Positions 11,314-22,202 of a stretch of 64,000 nucleotides of DNA are shown here, in pieces. A model generated the notes under the pieces. The model saw nothing but the letters and a program-made list of their open reading frames with translations. It was not told where the DNA came from and did not search any database. The stretch comes from Rhizopus sp. PT2906 (Eukaryota; Mucoromycota; Mucoromycetes; Mucorales; Rhizopodaceae). The stretch covers positions 1 to 64,000 of the forward strand of contig JAMYHX010000051.1 in the NCBI GenBank assembly GCA_025529335.1, read 5' to 3'. Each line of letters opens with the position of its first letter. Position 1 is the first letter of the stretch. Made by a program: the position numbers and the translations under genes.

Positions 11314-12324
11314 ATGCCATTTAACCTAAGCTCACCTTTTAGTAGTATGAAATCATCTTCTCTAGGCAAAAGGTACATGGATAATTTTACCCTCAATCAA
11401 TCCTTTAAACATTCTATATATTAGCTGTAAGAAGGCAGCAAAGAACTTGAGTCAATTATTTCACAAGAAGAATAAACAAGATGGAGTATGCAGCCGCGTA
11501 GTAAAAAAGATAAGCCCAAGTAGGTCATATGAAATCTAAAGGGGTTACCCAAGGCGCTGAGAGGGCATCTTACTTTTCTTTCTATAGATTCTGTAGAATT
11601 AAACAAAAAGACAAAAAATCAGCAAAATGAGACACATCCTATAGCTGAGCACAATCAATCCATTGAACAGATAAAAGATACACTGCCATCGACTTCTCAA
11701 ATAACAGCTTCAATAGAGAATACTAGCGAGCCTAAAGATGACCTCCGTGAATGGTTAACCATTCTAGTCAACAGCCCACTATTTGATTCAACAGAAAACG
11801 ACACAGCTAAGCATAGTTCAATATTTTATCCTTCGCCAATATCCACATCACCATCTCCATGGAAACGGTCCGAAGAACAGTATCCCAACGATAGTAACCA
11901 GCCTATTGTTAATATATTACAGCCTCCTAGTCATTATCAAAAGAAGCCTCAGATGACCATTAGCTCACATTACACACTGAAAGAACAATTCGACGATAGT
12001 CAGCAGCATAGTACAACTATGTGCCAAGGCGATACAAAAAATAAATCACTCCTATCTGCACAATTACAACAACGTGATGAAGTAAAAGAAAGACTTGATG
12101 TAGCAGCTGCTAAAAGAAAGGCCATCAAGAAAAATAGACTAAAAGAACAAATGGATTTGGCCTGGTTTGAAACAATGGAAATGATTAGGTCTCATGAAAA
12201 TAGCAACAAAGTGTTTCCAACCCCAAGTAACGATTTATTCTACCAGAAACTACAGATGCATTCTCAACCAGAACCAAGCAGCAGTAAAGATGCTTTCAAT
12301 CAACCAGACATACTCATTTGGTGA
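11314..12324 (+). CDS. Hypothetical low-complexity protein
   Basis: Model join(11314..11372,11425..11519,11588..12324), 296 aa, starting MPFNLSSPFSSMKSSSLGKR. Two introns of 52 and 68 bp with normal borders link a basic N-terminus (KKAAKNLSQLFHKKNKQ) to a Ser/Thr/Pro/Gln-rich middle. Near the C-terminus is a charged helical segment, QLQQRDEVKERLDVAAAKRK, then KEQMDLAWFETMEMI. No domain recognised. The composition suggests a mostly disordered regulatory or nuclear protein, which is only a guess. Support is the splice-consistent frame and the length of the last exon. Confidence 0.6.
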
Positions 12325-13305
12325 ACATGCAACATAAAATAAAGCAGTATCATCATTACCTCATCCCCAAAGATGACCTAGTAAAGTATACTTTTATCAC
12401 CCCCTGAAACCATCCCTGACATATACTAAGCATACGTCTATGTTATCCCTTATTTCAATGAGACTATCGGTAACCTTGTCCTAAAGGAACGCCTTGTGTG
12501 ACAAAATCAATTTACTAAAGAGACCGAAGTCAAGTACATAAATGGCATAAATAGGTATTAAAAATGCATTCCGTATGCACTTTATTGCTTTGTAACAAGA
12601 TCAGTCAAGAAAGGGCGCTTGATCGTGCGCCTAACAGCTTTTGAGATTGCTCTTTCGATCTATATGAATCAGAATAGTATGATTATGTCATGACAGGTTG
12701 AATAAAGCACAATAATGTTACCTTTTATCTAATAAATAAGTCAAAGTCATGTAACATGAACGTCCAACAGTTTTTTTTTAGAAACAGTCTCTTTTATATT
12801 AGGAGATTGCTTTGTGTTCATGCAGGTAACATAGGGTTTCCTTGATCCTCGATGGTTGAAGGAGAGCCTGCAGAATTATTGATCTGTTAGAGAACATGCG
12901 TGATACCTCATAACTTCTACAACAATTTCATTTTATTATTTCTACTATTTTATTGTAACTTTCTCTTTAGGAAATCTTAAACTTTAGGTTGTAGGTTCTG
13001 AGAACTGTGTTTGATTCAAAAGTGTACCTTTATCCTTTTAGATTCAGTATTATTCTCGAATTTAATAAACATTTATCTGCTCCTTCGAATATCATTAATC
13101 GTTCTGTAGGACCGTTTTCTTTATCTGGAAAATAAACAAATTATGTGTTCACAAGAGAGCTCTATTGCACATACGTATTTTATCGGTTGATCATGCTTAT
13201 TGATGTAAATGGTTAAGTCAAAACATAAAAGGATAACTAAAGATAGTCTAAACAAGAATAAAGATGGTATGTTGCGCAAGTATCTTTTGTTGTTTTAGGC
13301 TTTGA
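12325..13305. other. Intergenic, nothing recognised
   Basis: Spacer between convergent genes, AT-rich, with no coding or RNA signal that I can support. Confidence 0.5.
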
Positions 13306-14348
13306 TTAAACTAGCTGTGGTTGACTTTTTTTATTTAATAGAGCAGATACTAGAACGCCATACTGAACCCAGCGTAAGATGATAGGCCGTAGGTGTATTT
13401 GCCATATTTCTTGATTAGTCATTAGCTTACCACTTTCATCGAGTGTTCTCTCAATTGCATACCATTCTCTGTGACGCATGCCACAGAAAGGACACTTAAT
13501 ATTAGCCTTTTTATATAAACTAGACAGTTCTATTTGAATCAAATATTCTACTCTATGAACAATAGGACAACTAGATAAAACATTATTTTTCAAGTTCTTA
13601 TCTTGCATTCCAGCATTCGGCAGACTAGGGATCGACTCTATGACTTCTGGTTCATGCCTACAAGTCCTTGCTACGTTTGACATTCTTTGGTGTAAGTTCA
13701 TTGTCCTTCCTATTTTGAAATATGCAAATTTATCTTGCGGCCCAGTTATGCTTTCGTCTATAGAGTAGGCATAAATAAATCCTGATTTATCTTTTTCTGA
13801 CAATGGCTTCATCATCTCCCTAAGCAGCTTTTTTTTCGTCCTTTTGCATGTTTGATTTCCTAACCATACTTTTAAAGCATTAATTTCCTTTTTTTAAGCA
13901 AGGATATCCTTTCTACTGTACCATCCCAACAGTCAAGTAATAATTTTTGATCTGTATTCTTCTTGATTCCTAACCTAGACTGATCCTTGTCCAATGCTGT
14001 TCCTTCAAGCTGCTCTGCAAAAGCTTTTCTTTCAAAGGACCTGTGGTGGGAACACAAAGCCAAGTGAGCGGCTGAAGGAATAGAGCGTATCATTTTTGTA
14101 CAGCGTTTTCCATTATACTTGCTTGTTGCGCAACACTGTACACGTTTCCTGTATACACGACGTAGAGGTAACGCTATTTCTGATAATGGTGTCATCAGGG
14201 GTAGATCATTACTGATCGGCTCAATGGCCGATTTAGTTGAATATAAAGAATAAAGAGGGGCGTGTCTCTTGATATTGACTCTAAATAATTGCCCAAGATT
14301 AGGAATTCCTGTAATGGTTGCTCGGATGCTAGTGTTGGTAATAAGCAT
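13306..14348 (-). pseudogene. T5orf172/GIY-YIG-like protein broken by a one-base shift
   Basis: Two minus-strand frames (14348-13896 and 13888-13306) read as one protein of about 347 aa if one base is added to a run of seven A (plus-strand T-run 13889-13895). The N-terminal part has a Cys/His cluster, VQCCATSKYNGKRC ... ALCSHH, like the zinc-binding segment that precedes T5orf172 domains in fungi. The second part has SGFIYAYSIDE, YFKIGRTMNLHQRMSN, HRVEYLIQIELSSL and CPFCGMRHREWYAI, which fits T5orf172 (a GIY-YIG-fold domain) with its GIYxY-like start and Lys-Ile-Gly-Arg strand. Function in fungi is unknown. The shift may be a sequencing error in a homopolymer or a real inactivation; no intron explains it. 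Confidence 0.7.
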
Positions 14349-14538
14349 TATTTAATCTATTATTTTTTTTTTTTTTTTTTTTTCAAAGGGGCATAAAAGC
14401 TGAATAAAGTTTATTTATAAGTCACAGTGATGAACTTGAAAACAATATATTAAGTGGTGTTGTCTTCAAGCCCAGGAGGGGCTAATAATAGTGCCGCTTG
14501 GATGGCTTCTCTGAAGCATTAGGACAAGGTCGAAAGAT

Positions 14539-14985
14539 GTGGAATCAAAAATAAAGCAAACAGGGATATGTAAAAAACATGCAAAGGATCTCGGGATAAA
14601 TCCTCGTACTGCTATGCGTTGGTGGAAATACTACGAGGAAACCGGGGAAGTTGCTTACAAAAAGTCGCAAAGGAATTCAGGTCGATCTTATTCATTTACT
14701 CCTGAGCATGAGCAGCACATTCAGCAAATAGTGGAAAAGGCTCGCAGCTTTGTACTGATGACAATAATGACTCCCTGACATCGCAGTTTGAGAACTTTAA
14801 GATAAAGTCTCAAATGAACCATCACTTGAGAAACAACATACTTATTACAATCAAGAAGCCAGTCTTCGACCCTAAGGCAAGAAACTCTGAAAATAATTTG
14901 CAAACAGGATACGAGTAGTTCATGAAGATGGAGAATGAACATTAACTACATCTTCTGTCTTCGCCTCGGCAACATGATTTAATTA
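14539..14985 (+). pseudogene. Tc1/mariner-like transposase N-terminal remnant
   Basis: The ORF starting MESKIKQTGICKKHAKDLGI continues with NPRTAMRWWKYYEETGEV and SFTPEHEQHIQQIVE, a helix-turn-helix region like that of Tc1/mariner-type elements in Mucorales. The frame breaks at 14776, and a related reading (QFENFKIKSQMNHHL ... KPVFDPKARNSEN) goes on in another frame before dying out near 14930. No catalytic DDE/D domain follows, so this is a truncated, inactive copy. Confidence 0.6.
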
Positions 14986-15599
14986 CTTTCGGGTGAACTT
15001 TTGACTAGTTGTCTTCCAAATCCCTTTTCGTACATATTGTATGTCGAGCAGAAAATCTTGGGATAAATAATGTCAGAAAGTAGAGCTTACTGGTTATTGC
15101 TGTCTTTACTAAGATTTTTATTTTCTTCGTCTTGAAGTTTTAATTGTTGCAATAAATCAGAAGTTTCAGTCAAAGAAGTCCAAGTAATTATTCATATTAA
15201 GTATTGTTAGTTGTAGTTGATTGGCAAAAAATATTACCTTTAACTACAAGGTAAAAAAATCCAACAAAGAGGTCAGCACTTGCTGGACTTGACTTTTATC
15301 CTCCTTGATTACGACTTTATCTTCACGATTGAATATATAAACGCTGTTACTTACATACTGAATTGACCATAAACGAAGATGCTCGTCTGTATTCAAGGGT
15401 TAGTTTTTTGCCTCTTTCTTGTTTAATATGCGTCTCCTTACCGCTAGCTTGTATAAAATATAACTTGAGTTTTTGAAATGATTTGACAGATGCATAACTA
15501 AATCTGTCGGCAACAGTTTTGATCATGGCAAGTAAAGCAAGCATTCTTTTTATGTTGTCAAAAGATATTTTTGTTTCGTCTTTATTTTGAAAGCAGCCA

Positions 15600-16400
15600 G
15601 ATATTTCCAATCATAAAATTTCCAAATCATATAATTCAATTATCCCTGGCCTCGATATGTGTGCCTTCAGCAACAGTAACCTTATCTCGTTACCTACGAA
15701 ATCTACCTTCCTCTACTGCTTATAGCATTGCTATTGATACCCTATATCTTCGTCCTAAACTTGTTTGTGAACTTGTTGTTCTCTTCGTTTAAGCCGTCGT
15801 TTCCTAGCATGATCCGACAGAATGTCATCCATCCCCAACCTTTTTTGTCCGAGTTTTTATCTCCTCAGAGCTGGTTAGTGTAGGCCTCAATCCTTTTACT
15901 CAGGTTGATTACAGGCTTGTCAATATGGATTCCTTTTTACATCTTCTAGGCTTTTCCTTTCCACTTCTGCCTCAGTCTCTACTCTCCTCCAGGATGTATC
16001 GTACACACTGCCGTCCCCCCAGCCCAAGGATTACTTTGCCATCAATACTCTGGCCGGCCGTTTAGCACTTTTCTCTCACCCATGCTGGCTATAATGTATA
16101 GTTTCAGATACTACATCATAAGATCCCCTCTCGTCTTCTGTTAAATCAACTAATTCCAGTAAACTTTGACTCTCTATTATGTGATACATGTTCGACTGAG
16201 GATGATTCTCTCAATCATTTCATTTTCCTGGTGTTCGTACTGACTGTTCTATTGCTGACACTAGTGTTATTATTTGCTTCTCTCTTCTTGCTATCTGGCG
16301 TAGCCATTGGCCCTATATCTTTGACTCAGTCCTTTTTATTTCGTCTACTACTATTGCCTCTGCCACTTGTTTGATACAATAATATCTAAAAGAAGCTCTC
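15600..16400 (+). pseudogene. LINE (non-LTR retrotransposon) ORF2 3' remnant
   Basis: A frame with several breaks contains IPSRLLLNQLIPVNFDS, then LLCDTCSTEDDSLNHFIF and LLAIWRSHWPYIFDS. The spacing of CxxC, Glu-Asp and His-Phe matches the Cys/His knuckle at the C-terminus of LINE reverse transcriptases, preceded by the usual short helical stretch. Upstream (15600-15900) are scattered short matches in shifting frames, for example PSSTAYSIAIDTLYLRPKLV. It is a decayed 3' fragment, oriented like the hypothetical gene that follows. Confidence 0.5.
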
Positions 16401-16603
16401 TATAATCAAGGCATTTCACCTCTTTCTTTAGATCATCTTCAAATTTAGTTATTACTAATATCTCACTCAGCCAAAGCAAACATCCCATCAGTACAAAACA
16501 AAATCTTATAAAATTAGAAAGTTAAAAAACAATAACTCCTTATAAAAACAAAAACAAAAAAAAAATGCATCACTCCTAAAGCAACTTTTTTCCCTTAAAT
16601 AAA

Positions 16604-18690
16604 ATGCTCGACCTGAATAGTAAAGCTATTTTGCCAAACAAAAAAGAGCTCGAATTCTTTAGGCAAAACAACTTGTCTAATTGGAATTTCAAAGATTTTA
16701 TGCAACATTATCAACTTACAAATCGCATGTCCTCAAAAATTGATAAAGTAATTAGTCAGTATAAACTATGTCTCAACAACATAAAGCAATGCGTACAAGA
16801 CGACGACGTGAAAAGATATGTCGAAAATTTATCAAAGGAGATCAATGATAAAGTAATGTTTATTGTCTTTTCTTTGTAGCATGTAAGATATTAACATTGT
16901 TCAAAATAGTCCACTGAAGACCAAGCAAAAATTACCGTCAACAACTTCCATAATGTCAACTACGGAACTGCCACTGTAATGGAAGCACATGGCGCAGTAA
17001 CAGCTGAACAGAACAACAAGAAAAGAAAAATTACTGAGGATCCACAAACATCTTTAACAGAAGCACAATCGGAAGTATTACCAACAACACATTCTGGTCT
17101 ATCTTTATCGCCAGTACATTACGGTCCGTCACTTTATGATTCCTGGGAAGATACAGTAAGTACACAATGGCTTTGAAAGAAAAGAATCTGTATCTAATTT
17201 TTTTTTTCCCCGCTGATAGGAGAGTGAAGAAGAAATAGTAGTAGAAAAAGATATCGAGATGAATGTCTGGGATATATGGAAGAAAGTCCTTGACACTATG
17301 CAGAGAAATGATGATATCGATAAGTATAGGTATGTATGAAACTGATTTAGCTCGACATCTATGTTGAATATATCGTTTTAATATAGCTTAGAGCATTTAA
17401 ACATCGTTCAACTCGGAAACAAGCTTGGTTCCAAGATAACACGAGAATATTACCCCAGAAATTTAATCAAACAAACTAGACTCACACTTGAAGAGATACC
17501 TTGCTCATTCGTTGAAGATAATGAATTCTACAATAACATATTTGATACTATTGTGAGTAGAAATATCAACTAACATTGTAAAATAGCGATATCCATTAAC
17601 ACCCTAAGTGTTTGGTAGGCTCTTTCAAATGAGTTTTCCTCAAATGAAGTACTGGTCGAAGCGGCCTCGCTTGCATTTAAGTCAAACAATCCATTCATGA
17701 AATTTTTTCATACCGTTCTGCAGTCATTGTAAGTCTTTAATCGATCATTCAGGTTCTGTAGCGTCTATTTAACTTTCCTAATTATAGCGTCAGCGGGTTA
17801 TTTATTGGCGATAGTGATGTTTACAACAACGAAATAAGTTATAACTACTATATTCTATGGCCAATTCTGAACTCGTTATCAAAATCAATTCAGAAGACTA
17901 AGTTTTCATTGGGTGAAAAGAGATTAGAAGCTGTATCCCAGGAGCTAAAGTTGATCCATAATGACAATCGGCATTTTTATAATGCTGATGGTGTCATATC
18001 AAATATAGAAAGTGAGATCGAAATAGCAATCTTGGAAACAACAGGCCCTTTACTTCAACAAAATGACCCAAAGGAGACTCAAGATTATATCAAGGCTGGA
18101 TACGGCCTTGTCGCCATGCTGCATGTCATCGGACGAAAGTTCCACTATGGTGATTTTGAAATTTTCAAAAAAATCGGCTCTTTTTTTGTTCAGGCGACAC
18201 GTTTGTATTTTCTCTTTTCTTTAAAGACATATTCGCTAACGTTTTATTTTATGGTGTTTTTCAGCAACAAAGATCAGGATTTGGAGAGCATTTATGCCAG
18301 CAAGCAAGATTTATGTGATTAATTGTATTGGTTCAGTCGAAGTGCCAACAGAATCAAAAACGTCAGAGGAAAAATTGAGAAAGTTGATTGATCTGTTTTG
18401 GTTCTTAAGAGTAAGACATACTTGATCCATATTTTGACATTTTATTTATCATTAATGCCTTTTGTTAGCAACTAATCAACGAATCATATCAAGCCATCGA
18501 TGAGTTACAAGGATCACACATTGATAATATGAAGAAAAAGGCTAGGAAGTTGGAGGGGCACGAAGAAGTAACAGGCTTGTGTGACAACTTCAAAATAAAC
18601 ACCCTAGTCAAATTGCCACAGATTTACATCAAAAAATCAAGTCATATGCACATCAATAGCTCACCAATTAGACCAGATAGCAGTAGTTAG
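16604..18690 (+). CDS. Hypothetical 553-aa protein of a Mucorales-type family
   Basis: Model join(16604..16852,16910..17155,17220..17329,17387..17552,17619..17728,17788..18200,18265..18410,18469..18690). Eight exons keep a single frame from MLDLNSKAILPNKK to the stop. Residues 1-85 are charged and helical, 90-170 disordered (KKRKITED, acidic ESEEE). The remainder is globular and includes DYIKAGYGLVAMLHVIGRKF, GDFEIFKKIGSFFVQAT and KIRIWRAFMPASKIYVI. I know such repeated hypothetical proteins from Mucoromycota genomes but no function for them. It lies intact between LINE debris and a 204-bp tandem repeat, so it sits in an accessory region. A partial relative seems to be present at 61583-61884. 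Confidence 0.75.
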
Positions 18691-19106
18691 ATAACTTGAT
18701 ATATCTATCGCTAGCTTTCATTAAAATCACATAGTCTACTATATGCCCTTTATACTTTGAATATTTCAAAGTTATTTAATTAAAATATACATGTTAACTT
18801 GTAGATCAAGTAGGAATAAATGGATTTACATGTAACAAATATTTGTTATTTCGATACTAGAGCATCAAAACGAGTATTCTCAAGACAAGTAAGAGCGACG
18901 GAAGCCATACAGAAAGTAAGATCAGTATTGCAGTAGTTGAAGCTAAATACAAAAGATATTGCTATGCAAAGGCGAGAGGGAAACTAACTTGTCACTACAG
19001 AATTGAAGATACTGAACAGTTAGAAAAAGTAGTTAACACATTATATTGTTGCCTGATTTTGAGTTTTTTTTTTAGAGCCAAACAAGTTTCATCAGATGTA
19101 TGTAAT

Positions 19107-19892
19107 AGACAATATTAATCCAATAACCACCGATCAGATTAACTGAAGAGTTAGTGTCGAGTCTGGAAAGACTCCAAGTTCAGAGGATTAAGCAGACGCG
19201 GGAGTTCCTATCTTCCAAAGTTCCTTGATAGGCTTGCCGGGTTCGTCAGGAAGCAATGCATGCTCCCTCAAGTCATTAGTCTATTACTCATCTGATGAAA
19301 GCCAAAACAATGACAATATTAATCCAATAACCACCGATCAGATTAACTGAAGAGTTAGTGTCGAGTCTGGAAAGACTCCAAGTTCAGAGGATTAAGCAGA
19401 CGCGGGAGTTCCTATCTTCCAAAGTTCCTTGATAGGCTTGCCGGGTTCGTCAGGAAGCAATGCATGCTCCCTCAAGTCATTAGTCTATTACTCATCTGAT
19501 GAAAGCCAAAACAATGACAATATTAATCCAATAACCACCGATCAGATTAACTGAAGAGTTAGTGTCGAGTCTGGAAAGACTCCAAGTTCAGAGGATTAAG
19601 CAGACGCGGGAGTTCCTATCTTCCAAAGTTCCTTGATAGGCTTGCCGGGTTCGTCAGGAAGCAATGCATGCTCCCTCAAGTCATTAGTCTATTACTCATC
19701 TGATGAAAGCCAAAACAATGACAATATTAATCCAATAACCACCGATCAGATTAACTGAAGAGTTAGTGTCGAGTCTGGAAAGACTCCAAGTTCAGAGGAT
19801 TAAGCAGACGCGGGAGTTCCTATCTTCCAAAGTTCCTTGATAGGCTTGCCGGGTTCGTCAGGAAGCAATGCATGCTCCCTCAAGTCATTGGT
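19107..19892. repeat. 204-bp tandem repeat, about 3.85 copies
   Basis: Four head-to-tail copies begin near 19107, 19311, 19515 and 19719, each offset by exactly 204 bp and identical as far as I can compare by eye; the last is cut short after CTCAAGTCATTGG. The unit is not open in any plus frame. On the minus strand part of it reads LREHALLPDEPGKPIKELW before a stop, so it may come from the edge of a coding or retroelement sequence. High identity means recent expansion or homogenisation. Confidence 0.95.
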
Positions 19893-20220
19893 CATTGTAG
19901 GCTAAGAAAGATAAAAAAAATGCAAATGGACGCTTGCGTAATTAATATTAAAAGGGAGTCACAAAATATGGCAAAGCGAGCGTGGATAAATACATAGTAG
20001 CCCAAAACGACAAAATAAAATTTCGAAAACGATAATCATTTGCTAACAAATAGCCAATCATTTTCCAGTTAGCGCCATTTATTTTGTTTAAACATGATAT
20101 TTTATTGATGGTTCAATCCGTTTGGAAGTGAATAGTAGCGAAAAAACCCCTTATAGGTACAAGGGTAAAAAATGTAAAAGGAAATTAATGAGTAGAGTTA
20201 TCGATGAGAAGCTAAAGAAA
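19893..20220. other. Spacer between tandem repeat and LINE remnant
   Basis: AT-rich, with no gene or RNA signal seen. Confidence 0.5.
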
Positions 20221-20740
20221 TTAATTTAACCATACAAGAAGCTTTTGATCATGGGGATGCTTAATAGAGATCAATCTATTATGATGTAGTTGGTCTAATT
20301 CATATAGTAGGGAGCATATAATCGGCCATCGTTGAGACCAACTGAGGGCTAGGTTTGGGGGAACTGAAGAACGCAAAGGAAGCATATTCAGAAGGAATGA
20401 TAATGGATCTCGTATAGTTTCAGGCATGAACAGACGTCGGTGTATATCAAGGCAACTAATAACGTGATTCTTAGATACCTGTTGGCTTGGGTGCTTGGGA
20501 CATGGTCGAGGTTTGCCACCAGGAAGTCAGCCTAGTCTCCAGCGTATATAGCGACTGCACTCTGACTTAGACATGGACAACCAGAGTATAGGATCCAGAG
20601 AGATTAGTCGACAGCAGCTAGAAAGCAGTTTGGAGTTTCGGCATCGTTGGCGGTCAAGTATTTTTTTGAAATCGCCATTTATTTTTTCAAAACGGACAAA
20701 ATTTACCAGCCGCACTGTAAATCATAATAACACTTTATAA
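20221..20740 (-). pseudogene. LINE reverse transcriptase C-terminal remnant
   Basis: On the minus strand LDPILWLSMSKSECSRYIRW leads to RLG, an in-frame TGA, then LPGGKPRPCPKHPSQQ and HVISCLDIHRRLFMPETIRD, and finally DPLSFLLNMLPLRSS ... SQRWPIICSLLYELDQLHH. This is the region after the RT domain in Mucoralean LINEs: an ER-SR-x-RWR-GWLPGG motif, a Cys/His knuckle (CPKH...HVISC) and the DPLSFLLN block. The stop and the truncated 5' side show that it is dead. Confidence 0.65.
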
Positions 20741-20907
20741 TCTTACACTGACGACATTAATATAAATAGCAGCCATAGATTCTCTCTCCTATAAAACACC
20801 TATACGTCTTATTTCAATAATACTCTTTACATATTTTTAACAAGAATCTAATTCGCATGTTGACGACTTAACTGCTTTTTTTCAAAAGGCTGAATATAAC
20901 AACAGGT

Positions 20908-21994
20908 ATGTTGACAAGGCGTATATGGGTGAAAATAAGCGGTTTTTTTAGTAATATACATGTTTCATTGACTAATAGGTTATCCACAGATCTGTTATCC
21001 ATCAAAAAGATCGAAGAAAAGTTTGTGTGTCCTGTTAGTGACAAATCCATATCAACAACTGGTGGGCCTAAGTCCCATTTGACTGGGCATACTTTGGCCA
21101 TGAGGCTAAAAGGCATCCGTGACTATACTTCTCAGGAAACACATAAACAAGTGGAGGTTTTGGAAGACGAGGGCGAAGATCTCATAGAAGACCATAGCCT
21201 GCCACCATATGGGATCATACAGCATACTCCACCTGCGGCTTTATATATCGATAACGCGTCCAGGCCCCAAAAGAAGCGCAAATTGCTTACACATTTGCAA
21301 GTTACTCTTACTTCAAGCGATTCTGTTACAGTTGATGCCCAAACAAAGGAAGACAAACTGTTGTTTACAAAGCTTGGTCAATGAGTGTCCATCGTTTACG
21401 AATGCGAACACGAGCAACATGGTCTTTTGACTTCCGCCCACTCGGCATTATTCTTGCTGCAAGAACCGTATCAGATTGGTACGTGGAGGAAACTAGTGGC
21501 AGGCCTTGACCCTGGTGTTTGCGCACCTTGTGTGGAGTGCTGATAACGGTGATGGCCTCATCAAGCATATAAGAAAAACAAGGTATAACTCTTTGTTCCG
21601 CTTATAAAAACATCTTTTAATTTCTTTTTTTTTTTTTAGTAAAGCAGCAAAAGAGCTTTCTGCAACCCGTCATGAGAAATGCACCGATGAATACACAAGC
21701 ATCCTGAATCGAGATTGGCTTTAATATCCTCAGTTATGGTATTGTGGCTCTCAAATGCTAGCAGAAGCCATTCTCATGGAAAGGTAAACTTCGATTTTAC
21801 TCAACACTGTGGAACCCTATTGCCGTGATCCTTTGCTTGACGCACATTACGAGCGACAGACTACTGAAAACCCATCATTTCCAGAGACACCTGGTATCTA
21901 TGGATACCTATCCATTTGTTTGTTAGATACGCATGTCATTGTTCTGAAATTTACCTTTGATCACAACAAACTCCCATATGCATTAGTCTTCTAG
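20908..21994 (+). pseudogene. Decayed zinc-finger-containing ORF (repeat-associated)
   Basis: An open stretch from 20908 to 21384 carries EKFVCPVSDKSISTTGGPKS followed by HLTGHTLAMRLKGIRDY, which looks like a C2H2/C2HC finger whose second Cys became Ser. An acidic stretch EVLEDEGEDLIED and a basic patch PQKKRKL follow. After 21384 related-looking short frames (SAKAAKELSATRHEKC near 21650) are interrupted by stops. I read it as a dead copy of a repeat-borne gene. Family unknown. Confidence 0.4.
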
Positions 21995-22202
21995 GCACAT
22001 GGATTCACAAATACTTTTTATTTAATTACATTACAGTTTACCTGGAATATATACTTTGTTTAAGACTGTTGTGCCATCACAACATTATCAATAAATATTT
22101 GTAGTAATCATTATCCTTTTTTTAATATCATTGTCCATAAAATTCAAGTCCAGTTTCGTGTCCTCAAATAAGGCACTTTTTTCATTTTGTTTGATGCTGT
22201 AA

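Noticed and set aside
19107..19892. CRISPR-like array
   Set aside because: The 204-bp units are contiguous and identical, with no short repeat/spacer alternation, and this is eukaryotic DNA.
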